Source of the DNA: Sweltsa coloradensis | Taxonomy: Eukaryota > Arthropoda > Insecta > Plecoptera > Chloroperlidae | Assembly: GCA_024449915.1 (NCBI GenBank) | Contig: JAMZAV010001435.1 | Span: 151,603 to 215,602 of the forward strand | DNA: 64,000 nucleotides | Direction: 5' to 3' | In this document: one piece after another, positions 10,036 to 21,185 of the stretch | Layout: every line of letters starts with the position of its first letter | Position numbering within the stretch: position 1 is the stretch's first letter | Made by a program: the position numbers and the translations under genes | Notes under the pieces: generated by a model | Databases searched by the model: none | The model's input: the letters and a program-made list of their open reading frames with translations, nothing else | What the model was told of the DNA's origin: nothing

Positions 10036-11433
10036 GTATATGACAGTCAAGAGATTAAAAATAAACATTTAATTACTAATTTATAATATTGAGTTAGTTA
10101 GACCAAAGGCTTTGTCACCTTATATCTTTATTTTGTCCCAAAGTGGAATTCTAGTTTTTAAGGCGATATTGTATAACAATAAAATGATTTAATCTTTGCA
10201 TCTTTTTAATTCAAGAATTATATAGGTCTACGTCTTCACCTCCCCCCCCCCCCCTCTCCCTCATTCTAATCCGGCTTACGTAGGCCACGACTTGAAAAAT
10301 ATAACTAAATCCCCACCTCTCTTGATGAAAAACGAGTGTTTTCATCCGGAAACTTTCAACTTTAAATTTTGTTACGTGGATAAATGAGAAAACCATGACA
10401 CAGTTAAAAATGTAATTTTAATATCCGCACTCTTGGCGTCGAAAACGGGTGTAAAATTACAAGAAATACGAACTTAATATTGAACGAAAGAGAGGGATGG
10501 AAGTTGTTGGATTTTAAGATCTCTAAATGTAATCTAAAACTGTCAAAAGTTCAGGTTATGACGAAGAAAAATTATGGTGAAAGTAAGATTTCAGAGGAAA
10601 TTAATATCTTAATATTCTCCGGCGTGAAAGTGAATAAGGCAGGCGTGAAACGCGAGTAGGGGAAATGTACCGCACATCATAGTGCGTATATTTCAAATTC
10701 AATTTTACAAAACAATTTTTACATGATGTGTCCTTTTAGCTATTTCAAAATATCGTTGAATGACAATCATATTGTTTTGTTTGTAAAAGTGGGTTGGATT
10801 TATGTTTTAACCACATCCAAACACTTGAGGATATTAGTTTCACTTACATCTTTTTTAATATTAGGTAACTTTTGTTAAATTAAAATTAACCGGATTAAAT
10901 TGGGATACTAAAAGTGACTCTGATTCGAGAGGTCTCGGTTTCTAATCCGTCAACACTGACTGACCAGCTGAACTAAAATATTATTTTATTTAGGCTTACT
11001 AGTTACGAATTTGCAAATAAACAGAAAAAATATGCGTCCACCCTTAACAGAAAAAAATTGCCAAACTTTTCAATTTTCAGACAGACATTTCATTAGTCTC
11101 ACCCCCTTGAACCTGTGTGTTCCTTCCTGTTTAAAATAAACATTGAAATATTCAGATAACGAAAATAATTTCGGGATCTGACGAATGCAAGAAAGTTTTA
11201 GTTATTGATTTCAAAAAAACACCGCATAGAAATCAATCAGCAAACTTTTAATAAAATAAAAGTAACTTCCACTCAGATTTGATTGAGACCAACACCCTAT
11301 AATAATTTCCAGTCAAAAGCATCACACTTCACATAAAAAGCCTTTTGAGTATAAACTTTGAAATTGGACTCAACTTTTAATAAGCAGAATCTAAGGTCTT
11401 TGTTTGCTGAAAGTCTTTGGTTAAGACAGTTAG

Positions 11434-11436
<3 letters not shown>
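10036..11436. other. No recognisable gene; AT-rich
   Basis: A poly-C tract lies near 10240-10253. A fragment near 10915-10960 (GATTCGAGAGGTCTCGG, CTAATCCG) resembles the head of SINE family S2. The remainder shows nothing I can name. Confidence 0.45.

Positions 11437-11474
<38 letters not shown>
11437..11474. repeat. (GA)n microsatellite
   Basis: A pure GA tract of about 38 bp. Confidence 0.95.
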
Positions 11475-11478
<4 letters not shown>

Positions 11479-12242
11479 GTTTAAGAGTCTGATTTCTATA
11501 GCAGAGTTTTACAAATCTTATTGGTTGTTTTAAAGTTAAACACTCTTCTACTCTTGAAACCCACTTTAAAATCTTCAAATTTTTCTTTCTTCTTCTTATA
11601 CAAACTAAACCTAGCTTTCTTATACCGTGAGACTAATTAACTGTTCTGATACGATCGATAACCGTATTTCATACAATTTTCTTCTTCGAGTCGGTGCTAA
11701 AAACGAAATCTTAAATCATGCACTTGACTCGTCCTAACTCACTACAGAAGCACAAGAAACCGCGCAAGCAAGCTTTGTCGAGCACTGTCACGTGATGGTG
11801 ACACGTAGCTAGGTGACGTCACACCAGCAACGAAGAAAATATTTCCTCCAAACAAATGTTGACTCCTGCAGTACGCACATACAGCAATACCTCAAAGGTT
11901 TATAGCTTACACATGATAACACAAAAATTATAGTCCTTCTTATAATATTGTATTTGTCGACCTATAATTTGATTATAATATTTCTAGGAGGGCTGGGCTA
12001 TGACATCATCTTGTCTACCTACCCCCCCCCCCCACCACCACCCGCCAATACCAAAACCGTAGTTTAAAATGTCTATAAATTTGTCTGTTTGGGAAAGATA
12101 GAGAACTAAATATTCCACTAAACGTTATATGACAAGCAGTGATGGCCCATAAAAATGAGGGTCCGAATAAGTTTTAGAGACTTTTAAGGTAAAATTCAAC
12201 CAAAGAATGCTGACTTAGAAGGGATGGCCACTCGATGCTTGT
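11475..12242. other. No recognisable gene
   Basis: Contains the short cluster of palindromic sites at 11789-11821 and a poly-C tract near 12020. Nothing else is supported. Confidence 0.45.
11789..11821. promoter_or_regulatory. Possible E-box plus CRE cluster
   Basis: A perfect CACGTG (11789-11794) and a perfect TGACGTCA (11814-11821) lie 19 bp apart, with GTGACACG between them, in a locally GC-richer patch. These are the textbook bHLH and CREB/ATF sites. Chance occurrence cannot be excluded and no promoter or exon is seen next to them. Confidence 0.2.
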
Positions 12243-12599
12243 AACTACCATGGGTAGAGGCATGAAATTTAGCGTTTTAGTGTTTTGATGCTAAAAACAG
12301 TGAGTAAAAATTCTTAAAAACACTACAAAATGCTTAATTTACTGAAAATAAGGTTTACCTATACCAATTGAGAATTGGTTTAGCATTGTATTCTTAAGTT
12401 TAAAGTGACTACATTGAATTGAATGTTCCTATAAAGCATAATTTGAATTCATTCCCTATTAAAATACAAGAAACTCCCCACATTTCGGGTTTTGGTGGAA
12501 AAGAAGAAAATTAATGCTACAAATGCTAAATTTTAAAAATTAATGCTAAAATTCAGAATATAAATGCTATATTTTCATAGCTCTAACCATGGGTACTAC
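12243..12599. mobile_element. MITE-like element with ~30-bp imperfect terminal inverted repeats
   Basis: The left end reads ACTACCATGGGTAGAGGCAT and the right end, inverted, reads GTACCCATGGTTAGAGCTAT. Between them lies about 300 bp of AT-rich, TGCTAAA-rich sequence with no open frame. The target duplication is unclear. Confidence 0.5.
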
Positions 12600-12941
12600 C
12601 GTATCATTGCGTATCACTCGTATCATAAGTAAAACCAGTCTGACAAAAACATTTTCTAGCGCGAGCAGTATACGTAAAATGCGTATTCGCCCGTAACGGT
12701 ATACCACACACCTATGTATACTTGCACCAACGAAAGAATGCAGATGCTTTGTAGTAGTGGAGGTTGTATGAATGTGCGGTAACTCTATGGAATGTCGCCT
12801 TTTTATTATTATTTATTGTTTATTATTGTTTGTTAAATTTACAACAAGAAACAGCGTCGACGCTAGCAAATATCTTGCTAAAACACTCAAAATCTGGGGA
12901 AAATCTCGTGCCGCGAAGAGCCTTGATGAAGCACGTGAAAC

Positions 12942-14420
12942 TTACTAATTTGGTACATGTAGTTGGTTCTCCCAAAAGTGCTCCCTGCACAGGGAAGGGA
13001 AATGTCTCACTGGGCAGTCTTTGAGGGAGGGCGGCAGGTTGTTCCATGGGTTAACAACCTGGAAAGAAAAAGCACGTCGGCAGAGCACTCCTTTGGCCGG
13101 AGGGGGTTGGAGGCGGGGGTGCCTACTATCGTCGCCTCTCAACACACGGCCCTGGATGATGCGCGCGCTCACATCAAAACCAGTGGCGCCGATGACGCAT
13201 CTTTTAAAAAACATCATGTCTGTGTACTGCAGGTGCATGGTCATTGGCATAACCTGCTTCTGGTCACAGGGTGGGAGGAGGTTACGGCCATGTATGAAAT
13301 GCAGCGCCCTTCTCTGCACCCTCTCAAGCTTGGTAGTGTTCTCGATGATGGTTGGGTGCCAGGCGGGGAGGCCGAAAGTCATAGTGGGCTTGACTAGCGA
13401 CAGGTAGGCCTTCCTCTTGACGCGAGGCGTGCAGCCGTGCAGGTTGCGGGCCGCGAAACCCAGCACCTGCAACGCCTTGGCCCGCACAATATCGGTGTGC
13501 ACGTTCCATCGGAGGTCGCTTTTCGCTTGTGATCTGAATGCCGAGGAGGCGCTGCTTGTCGACGTACTCGAGTGGGACACCATCGATGGTGTACATGAAG
13601 TAAAGAAGGGTGCGAGCGCGCGTGTTGTCCATCATCTTGCACTTGAGGGCGTTGAGCGACATGCCATTTTTGTCGCACCAGATCTGAATGTCGTCTAGGT
13701 CTGCTTGGAGGGCGTCTGCATCCTCTTGGGTGACCACGATACAGTACAGGGTGACGTCATCAGCGTACTGGAGCATTTGGATCCTTGCCGAGGTAGGGAG
13801 GTCGGCTACGAAGACGTTAAATAGCAGGGGGCCGAACACACTGCCCTGGATGACGCCCGAGGGCACGTCCCGGAACTCTGAGCGCTCGCCGAATTGAACT
13901 GGACGAACTGTGTGCGGCCGACCAGGAAACTCTCGAACCACCTAAGCAAATTGCCCAAAAGGCCATAATGCTCGAGCTTGGATAGTAGACGCACGTGCGG
14001 CACTTTATCGAACGCTTTAGACCAATCGAGAAAGACACAGTGAATGTGCGCTCCGCTACGCTCGTCCAGTGCCTGCATCAGTGGCGCCGGCGAGGAGAGT
14101 GGTGCAAGATCGGTGCGGATGAAAGCCGTGCTGAGCAGCAGGGATGACGTTTTGGCTCTCAAGGAACTCGCTCGTCCGGTCTCGCACAAAACGTTCCATC
14201 GTCTTACCGACCAGTGAGGTGATGCTGATTGGCCGGTAGTTCTTTATGTCTCTCTTGTCGCCGTCTTTGTATAGATCGGTGCCACGGACGCCGTTTTCCA
14301 TTCCGTTGGAATGCCCTGTTCAAGCGCCATGCTGAAAAGGTGGGCAAGTGAGTCGCTGAGAGCGTTAGCGGAGTTTTTAAGTAGAATTGCAGGCACGCCG
14401 TCCGGTCCCGCTGCTGTACC
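12942..14420 (-). pseudogene. LINE reverse transcriptase domain (frameshifted)
   Basis: Pieces in several frames follow the RT order. They are GPDGVPAILLKNSA (before 14300), KNYRPISITSLVGKTMERF, AAQHGFHPHRSC, DWSKAFDKVPHVRLLSKLEH with YGLLG, SGVIQGSVFGPLLFNVFVADL, then LQYADD with the catalytic Asp pair intact, and KQRLLGIQIT. The C-terminal part includes VLGFAARNLHGCT, KLERVQRRALHFI and PWNNLPPSLKDC and ends at a stop near 12945. Frame changes occur near 14290, 14060-14190, 13810-13940 and 13400-13580. This enzyme would perform target-primed reverse transcription in an intact element. Confidence 0.9.
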
Positions 14421-15830
14421 TTAGGCCTTAGCCCGGAGAAGCTGTTTTATGTCAGCGGGCAAGCAAGTCAGCTTGCTCATGGTGGGCTGTTCTAAAAGCT
14501 GGGTGGCGGACGCGTTTCCCTGGTCTACGGGGAAAATTTTATCCGCCCGCGAGAAATTGCTCTGGAACGCCTCACTGAAACAGGCTGCCACCTCCTTGGG
14601 GTCTGACAAGGTTCTTCCCCCTACCTTGAAACTCGCTGCATCGTTTGGAATAGTAGCCTTAGAATTAATGTAGCGCCAAAAGAACTTTCTGCTGTCTGCA
14701 CCTCGCCCAAGTCCCCACATCCAGTTGTCCTTGGCCGTCCGGAGAGCCACCTGTGCTGATCTTCTCGCAGCAAGATAGGCCTCTCTTGCGTCTCTCAATT
14801 TGGTTTGCCGCCATCGGGCAAACAGTCTGTCCCGGATGTCGATCATCTTTTTAATGCTCTTGCTTAGCCAAGGGTGGAGTCGGCGCTTGTTCCCCCCTAC
14901 TCTCCTCTTCAGAACGTGCTCATCTGCGCACTCAAAGACGATACGCTTCCAGTTTTCCCAGGCTTCATTGACGTCTTCCAGCTGCAGCACCTCCGGCAGT
15001 AGTTCAGAAAGCGTTTCGTTCAGGGCCTGCCAGTTTGCTTGATTGTAATCAAGTATATCTCGGGCTGCACTCACATGACGGATGGCAGTCAGTGACAGGG
15101 TGGCCAGGACAGCGTCATGATCGCTAACGCCAGATACCACCTCCACTGTCGACACGATGCTGGGCGCATCACAGAGCAGCAGGTCGATTGTCTTCTCACT
15201 CGTGTTGGTGATTTGGGTTGGCTCAGTGACCAGTTGAGAGAAAGCCAGTTCAGCGAAAGCAGATATAAAATCATTGGCAGTTCTGTCGCGCCCTTCTGGT
15301 GGGTCCGAAGCCAGCATACGTTGAGATTAAAATCGCTAGGCAAGAGGCAGCCATCGAAACTTGGCTGCCCAGCAGCAACTAAGTCCAGGGAGTGCAGAAA
15401 GTCGCGTTATAAAGTAAAAAAGTAAAAAAGTAAATAAAGAAAAAATAAATAAATAAAATAGAAATAAAGTAGAGTAAAGTAAAGTGCGTTTTGGGCAGCA
15501 TCTGAACATGGTGGACGGTATGCTGACCCCACGAGAAGTCGCAGGTTGCCGACTTTGATTTCCGCCCAGACAACCTCAGCCCGGCACTCGAGGTGACCGA
15601 GGCGCTTTGGTTGCAGGTGAGGTCGAATCACTAGAAGGACGCCGCCACCGCGGCCGGCCTGTCTGTCCTTCCGCAGGACGACGTAGTCTCTTGGAAGGAA
15701 CTCGTGGTTTTTAACGTCCGGAGTCAACCAAGTCTCATTCACCGCACAAATGTCAGCTGAGTGGGACAGCAGAAAAGCATCGATGTCTGCAACTCGTTAA
15801 CGGTTCTTTAAGGAACGGGCGTTAAAACAG
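14421..15830 (-). pseudogene. LINE APE-type endonuclease domain (broken)
   Basis: The N-terminus is VKLICFNARSLKNR, followed by an in-frame TAA near 15797. It continues with DICAVNETWLTPDV and GRGGGVLLVI and then SAYRPP. An AT-rich insert of about 70 bp (15413-15486 on the plus strand) follows, then PSDFNLNV, a frameshift near 15310, and GVSDHDAV, the usual SDH motif. The inter-domain linker (NEAWENWKRIVFECAD, KRRLHPWLSKSIKKM) leads to the RT. A stop near 14421 separates the two domains. Residues expected for catalysis (NE..W, the DFN motif with its preceding residue changed, SDH) are mostly visible. Confidence 0.88.
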
Positions 15831-16110
15831 ATTAGCTTGACAGCATTTGTGTTTGCTGAGCGTCTCAGCGGTGGCATCCGAGGGGGGCTTTGTGTCTCTT
15901 CCGGAAGGCTCCAGAAAGAGTCATTCAGCTCGGGGAGGCTGCACGTCCAGCATTTGAAATTGCTATTTTTGCGGAAAACATTTACCTCTTTATCACTCAA
16001 CTGTTATTCTTCACGAGGCAGGTCCTGTGGTAGAGCCGACCGCACCCTGCGCAGGCTATCTTTACACCATTTTTCCTGCCGACTTCGTCACACAACAAGC
16101 ATGTTGCTTG
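15831..16110 (-). pseudogene. PHD-like zinc finger at the LINE N-terminus
   Basis: CLLCDE, then CAGCGRLYHRTC and, after a one-base frame change near 16000, FKCWTC give the C-x2-C, C-x2-C-x4-H-x2-C, C-x2-C spacing of a PHD finger. It precedes the endonuclease with a short Ser/Pro-rich linker. Several LINE groups carry such a finger in or upstream of the main open frame. The true initiator is not clear. Confidence 0.75.
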
Positions 16111-16150
16111 CAATATGGCGGCGCTCCCCGCGGCATTAAAAAGAAGAAGA

Positions 16151-16698
16151 ATGTACCAACCAATAATGTACTTAACTCCCATGTAGAGCCTTTGAGCACC
16201 GAGTTACGTACTTCTTACACGCGAAATGGTAGAAATGTCAACATACTATCACTTTGAAGGTAGTGGCAACCAATTGTTTGGATTGTTTTATACACAAAAA
16301 CAAAATCAGAGACATGAAAGCAAAACAAACTTTAAAATGTTACGAGAAAAATAAAAAATCAAACTTCAATAACAATTGTACATACAAACCTTAATAATAA
16401 TATGAAGAACAGTTTACTAAAACACCATATACTAAAAAATCTGTATAAAAATGGATAACATTCCATTTTTACTGCATCTTTTCCATGAGAGGCCAAGACT
16501 ATTCCATTGCCTTTGAATGAAAGAGAAATATCTTTTACCAACGCAAGCTAAAATTATCTGTACTAGATCACAGAGTTCTTCCGTGTGCTAGATCGACGCT
16601 GAGCTAGCGTGAATAGAGTTGACACAGTTGTTTTGTTGGGAAAACAATTTCGAGCTATCTGTATTCTTTCGTTAGGACCACTATACCACATGGCTTAC
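16151..16698. other. Intron-like AT-rich sequence downstream of the ADAM exon
   Basis: AT-rich DNA between the LINE 5' end and the splice donor at 16697-16698. No other feature is visible. Confidence 0.5.
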
Positions 16699-16847
16699 CT
16701 TGGGAGCCCCGACATCTCGCGTGCTGATCCCCATCTTCTCGTGGTGTCGAAGCTGCACAGGGTAGATGATCTGATAGTAGTGAGCCCCGATATTCCGCAC
16801 TAGCTCTTGGTTCTGTCTGTATTCTCGCAATAACCGCTCAACCTCCC
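16699..16847 (-). CDS. Internal exon of an ADAM-family (metalloprotease/disintegrin) gene: propeptide segment
   Basis: On the minus strand a pyrimidine-rich acceptor (TTGCTTCTTGTTACAG) precedes 149 bp that are open in one frame and end AAG before a GTAAGC donor. The exon begins with two bases of a split codon and ends in phase 0. Its 49 residues include EVERLLREYRQNQELV, then AHYYQIIYPVQLRHH and EKMGISTRDVGAPK. The Tyr-x-Ile/Val-x-x-Pro-Val pattern is characteristic of the propeptide of ADAM/reprolysin proteins. There it lies N-terminal to the metalloprotease domain and keeps it latent in the secretory pathway. From memory it looks closest to the ADAM11/22/23 or insect mind-meld group, but that is inference. 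The metalloprotease and disintegrin exons are not in this window. Confidence 0.8.
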
Positions 16848-17562
16848 CTGTAACAAGAAGCAATTCAGAAAGATCAGCACACACGCACAAGCTTATTGAA
16901 AATCAAACTAAGGATATGAAATATATAGGTCAAGCGTTTTGGACAAATTCCTGATCGCTCGGCTGATGACATCACAGTTGTTTGAAACTTACACAGCTGT
17001 TGGCACGGAATTATGAAGGGCTCTATAGAGTCTAGAGACATAGTTTTCTAAAAATTATCATAACAACGATTTGTATTTTGTTAAAAAATTGAAAATTATT
17101 AACCATACGTGATTTTTTTTAGGGCTCAATTAAAAAAAATCATTTATAATAATCAAATGTAGGACGTTCAATGATGCTTCCTTCACAGCATATGTCGTAT
17201 GCTTCCTGGCCGAGCGAATAGCTATTTGCCTATCTGCCAATATGTGTAACATTCCCATGTATTAAAATAAATATTAATTCAAATTTCTCGAGTCTACTCA
17301 CTCAATTACATTAATAATTTTGTCAACGAGAGGTCGGTATTTAGAATGCATGGACCTAACAGCGGGCTAGGACGGTCCAAAGAAACCGTTTTCACACACC
17401 TATCTCTTATGGATCAAAGTCCGTAAGAAGTAAAACATATTCTGCCTTATGCGAGAATCGAACTCGTGTAGCATCGCAGGATCAATGGTATAGATTGAGT
17501 CCTAGCCCTGCTTTTTTCTTCTGTTGTTTGACCTAAGTAAAGGCATCTAATGTATTGATTTA
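16848..17562. other. Intron-like sequence
   Basis: AT-rich and without recognisable repeats, apart from a possible tRNA-like relic near 17450-17510. The upstream ADAM exon was not found here. Confidence 0.45.
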
Positions 17563-18735
17563 TTGGATGAGCGAGCGAAGACTTCATTTCACTGACCTCC
17601 AAAAAATTTAGCTCAGGTGTTTTTTTTTTTTTCCCTGTCTGTTTGTTAACTTTCTACAAGGCAAATGGCATATCCGATCTTGATGAAAATTGGAGGGGAC
17701 CTTCGAAATCTCTGAACTTAGAGGTGTATTGTTTTTGGGTACCATCGAAGAAATATTTCTCATGAATATCGTACTTTTACGATTTTTTCCGATTTTTAGT
17801 GCGATATTTTCGTGACATTTCGGCCAATTCTGACCAAACGGGTGGGGCTACAACGTTCATTGGATGAGCGTAGCGAGCGAAGCGAAGATTCCATTTCACT
17901 AACCTGGAGAAAAAAATCCGGAAGTTTTTTTTTTTTTTTTTTTCCTGATTTTTGTCTGTTTGTCCACACATCGGCTAAAGATAATCCGATGCGATGAAAT
18001 TTTATGGGACTTCGAAATCTCTGAACTTAGAACGCCAAGTTTTGAGCGCAATCGAAAATTTTTCTCATGAAAATCGCATTTACGATTTTTTTCGTTTTTA
18101 AAATTTCTTTGACTATACACCTACATGCCCTTCATTCGATTTTATGATTTTTGCACAGACCTTTATTTTTGAATTAGATACTCGTGTGAAATTTGAGCGC
18201 AATTGAAAAATATTTATCCCTAAAAATCGAAATTTTACAGGTTTTTTCTTTTTTTCAACAATTCTTTGACTTATAACACCTACATGTTTATCCGATTGTA
18301 ATGATTTTTTCACAGAACCTATTTTATGAATTATAATAAGTGTTAATTTGAGCGCAATCGAGAAGTTATTTCTTATAAAATCGAATTTTACGCTTTTTTT
18401 CTTTTTAACCACTTTCAATTAATTTTTAAAAAATTAAAAAATTAAAGTTAATTTTTAATTTAATTTATTTAATTATAAAATTTCAATTATGTAATGATTT
18501 TGCCCCAGAACAACAAAAAATTGCATAACACATGGCTGCTCAATGGCACCAATTACGCTCATCCAACAACGCGGCGGACTTAACGTGTTCCTGTATTTAA
18601 CATGGACATAAGGTTATAGTGATGTAGAACTTTTGAAAAAAATTGGAAAGTTAGCAAATCCATAGAAAAAGTTTTAATATGTTATTTGAGGTATATAACA
18701 ACAATTAACAAATAACATAGAAACTGAACAATGTT
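17563..18735 (+). mobile_element. HLE1 element interrupted by HLE2
   Basis: The 5' part (17563-17859) begins TTGGATGAGCGAGCGAAG and runs to CTACAACGTTCA. The element resumes at 18594 with TATTTAACATGGACATAAGG and continues through the TTGAAAAAAATTGGAAAG and GGTATATAACAACAATTAAC blocks to about 18735, where it is truncated. The two parts join to the uninterrupted consensus seen elsewhere, for example near 58310-58335 inverted. Confidence 0.8.
17860..18593 (+). mobile_element. HLE2 element nested in HLE1
   Basis: It begins TTGGATGAGCGTAGCGAGCG, carries two to three of the ~160-bp internal repeats, and ends ACGCTCATCCAACAACGCGG and then GTGTTCCTG. It sits between GTTCA and TATTTAAC of its HLE1 host without duplicating any base. 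It is therefore younger than the host copy. Confidence 0.8.
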
Positions 18736-18970
18736 CCAAGTGGTCTTGTTTGGTGGACTATACTAGTGACATGCGTCACTATAGCACAAGTGCTGGTTGG
18801 TTAATTGACTAGAAACAATGCGCCCTCACTAGAATGTTCAAGTGGTCTTGTTTATTGACTTGCGACAATGCGTCCCTCACTATGAATGTCCAAGTGTTTG
18901 TTTTATTGACTATGCGACAAGCGCCCTCACTATGAAGCACCCAAATGCCTGGTCTGGTTTAATTTGACAA
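18736..18970. repeat. Degenerate ~50-60-bp tandem repeat, about 4 units
   Basis: Units share AAGTGGTCTTGTTTATTGAC followed by GCGACAATGCGCCCTCACTA. Spacing varies and the units are diverged. The array abuts the truncated HLE1. Confidence 0.7.
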
Positions 18971-19504
18971 TGCGGAATGTTGACCTCAACCTGAATGTAC
19001 AACGGAATATGTTTGATATACCGATCAGCATTGAATCTAACATGCGATTGGTGCCACCTTAGGGCTCAGGAATTCGCATTCAAGAGCTAAATTACGTAAT
19101 GTAATTGAATCGCGATGATGTACGCTAGTTATACACTCGTGAATGAAGTATTGATTGCACAGAGCATGCATGATATTGAGCAGGTTAAATGGAACCTGAT
19201 GTGATCATAACGACGGGTTAGTGTGGTGAATACACCTGGGGCTTAATTAGAGAAGTATTGAAACCACTGTTCCACTAAATTCACTATTTAAACCTCAGTG
19301 AAAACTGATATCAAACAAAAAGCAGTTATTAACCGCTAGTTATTGGAAATACCTCAGGTACCCCACTACAAAAGCTTTGGTTTAAACTAAAAAAAAATGC
19401 TCAGGCAAAAGTTTCGTTAGGTTTCAATTAATTTTTAAAATAGACTTCATTTCTCTATTGATTAATTGATCTTTTAAAATAATATTTTAAACCAGTATTT
19501 TCCC
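18971..19504. other. No recognisable feature
   Basis: No supported gene or repeat. Confidence 0.45.
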
Positions 19505-19765
19505 AACAGAGTTGGCTTGAGCGTTAAGCGCTTGACTTAGATTCGGGAGATCTCGGGTTCAAGTCCCGTCGAGACCGACAATCCTGACTGAAGTTTTTTC
19601 CCGAGGTTTTCCTCAGTCGTATATGCGAAAGCAAGGGATTGAGTCATCTTAAACAGACCTCGGACATCCCTGCCCAATTATTTTAATTCCAACATACCTA
19701 GTTATAAACACCTGAAGATAAGGCATACATTGCACCCTGGACTGGCTTTTCACGACAAAAATTGT
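19505..19765 (+). mobile_element. SINE family S2, copy 1
   Basis: The tRNA-like head has TTGGCTTGAGCGTTAAGCGC as A-box region and GGGTTCAAGTCCCG as B-box. The body contains CAATCCTGACTGAAG, TTTTCCTCAGTCGT, CAAGGGATTGAG, ACAGACCTCGGACATCC and CATTGCACCCTGGACTGGC. The same order occurs at 42697-42925 and, inverted, at 37285-37850. Confidence 0.8.
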
Positions 19766-20409
19766 TTCTAACTCTTGCGCTGTTGGTAAACTACCTGACA
19801 ATAAAGCCAGTCGAAGACGATTGACAAGTCTCGAAATAGTGCTTTAAATATTGTTATTTGTTTTTTAAAGTGCAAGGTCAGTCCAATAGATTAATTAAAT
19901 GTGAACATTACCCGGTCTAAGTTTCATCAAATTAACCTCTATATATAACATGTTTACAAGATGCACATACGGATCTGAAAATGTATCTGCGTAGTCAGCA
20001 AGTAATAATCTCGCATATTCAGTATATTATTAAATGCTACCTTAGCAAACTTATAATTAACATGCTCATTACAAGTACTCTACATTTACTTAGTCTTTGG
20101 CAAATAAAGATACGTTTTGCGTTCATCATTTGTACTAGGTTAAGACAATTTGAAGAGTGTGCCTTCTACTCGATTTGCAAGTATGTTTGGACTGCAGCTA
20201 TAGTAGAATTTAAAAGTAATAGTGTGATAAATAGGCAGAATGACGACGGTCTGTGGGAGGTTGTCGCGCACTATTGATTGAGCTCGGGCCAACTTCTTTT
20301 ACATTTTTAAATGTACATTTAAAAATTCTCCAGCTAATTTCACATACATTCTGGATCACTTTTTAACCTCCAAATTTTTACCAATAGACTTCAAATTTTT
20401 GGAATGTTG
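19766..20409. other. No recognisable feature
   Basis: A 98-codon plus-strand frame at 19981-20277 has no motif or splice support and is AT-driven. Confidence 0.45.
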
Positions 20410-20413
20410 TTAA

Positions 20414-21185
20414 TGGCGTATTCCATTGGCCGCACTGAGTGCGCATACAGTTCGCACTGAAAAGTCACGGTAACGTCATTGCACTCGCCGAGTGCTGCAC
20501 TCGTAGCAGTCCCCAATGGAATACAGAATTATCAAAATAGTGCAAACATGGCGCCTTTCAATGCTGCATGGGGGAGTAAAAAAAAAGTGACAATAAAAAC
20601 CTTATAAAGCAGGACTTAAAATAGTAACTGGATAAAGACCCCCGACAAAAAGAATTTTATTCGAAACTAAACATAATAAAAAAAATTATTAGACCAGGCC
20701 TTGCGCCCTGGGCCCCTAGCTCAGGCCAGCCTAGGCTTTTTGCTCTAGGCCCTACTTGGGGACTGCCTTTTGGGTTTATAATGGTGCTTATAAACCCAAA
20801 GTCCTACTCTGGGCCTATTATCAATAACATAATACATACTCGTTGTCAAATAGCTGCTAATTTACACATCTTAAATTTGAAACCCTAAAATATTGTATTC
20901 TTCATTTCGTTTGAGTTTAGCATATTATATAAAAAATCTTCTTCTTTGCTGCTGTCTGATTTTTTCCTATCCCCAAACAACAAAAAAAAATGTCCCCCAA
21001 ATTGCCCGCCAATTCACTCGATTGTCGCAGCCCCTTTGAAGCCGTGCCCTCGTGCGGTTTTTATGCCTCGCCGGGCAGTGCGCCCAAAGGGAACACGCGA
21101 AAGTTGACGTAATGCGAACTAAAATTTCCCCAAAGGGAACTGACAATGCACTCGTGCGCACTAGTGCGGCCAATGGAATACACCA
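20414..21185. mobile_element. Non-autonomous TIR element flanked by TTAA
   Basis: The left end TGGCGTATTCCATTGGCCGC and the inverted right end TGGTGTATTCCATTGGCCGC match at all but one of 20 positions. TTAA lies immediately outside on both sides (20410-20413 and 21186-21189), as expected for piggyBac-type target duplications. The interior has no long frame. A second inverted copy of the end (CCAATGGAATAC) lies at about 20514, so the first 113 bp can form their own hairpin. Confidence 0.8.

Larger units (their letters stand above)
12800..16150 (-). mobile_element. Degenerate non-LTR retrotransposon (LINE) with PHD finger, endonuclease and reverse transcriptase
   Basis: A minus-strand block of about 3.3 kb, much more GC-rich than its surroundings. 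In order it encodes a PHD-like zinc finger, an APE-type endonuclease, a reverse transcriptase with QYADD, and a C-terminal region. The three parts are annotated separately. It ends in a short 3' untranslated region followed by an A-rich (AATAATAATAAAAA-type) tail near 12800. At least five frameshifts, two in-frame stops and a T-rich insertion in the endonuclease show that it is dead. PHD-endonuclease-RT order is known in CR1-like and other Jockey-superfamily LINEs; the exact clade is inference. It lies downstream of the ADAM exon on the same strand, so it probably sits in an intron. Confidence 0.9.

Noticed and set aside
10240..10253. Short poly-C or poly-G tracts (also near 12020, 38120, 45940, 47840)
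   Set aside because: Simple homopolymers, probably of unreliable length; no feature attached.
12963..15425. Plus-strand frames of 69-144 codons in the LINE
   Set aside because: They are antisense shadows of the minus-strand reverse transcriptase and endonuclease.
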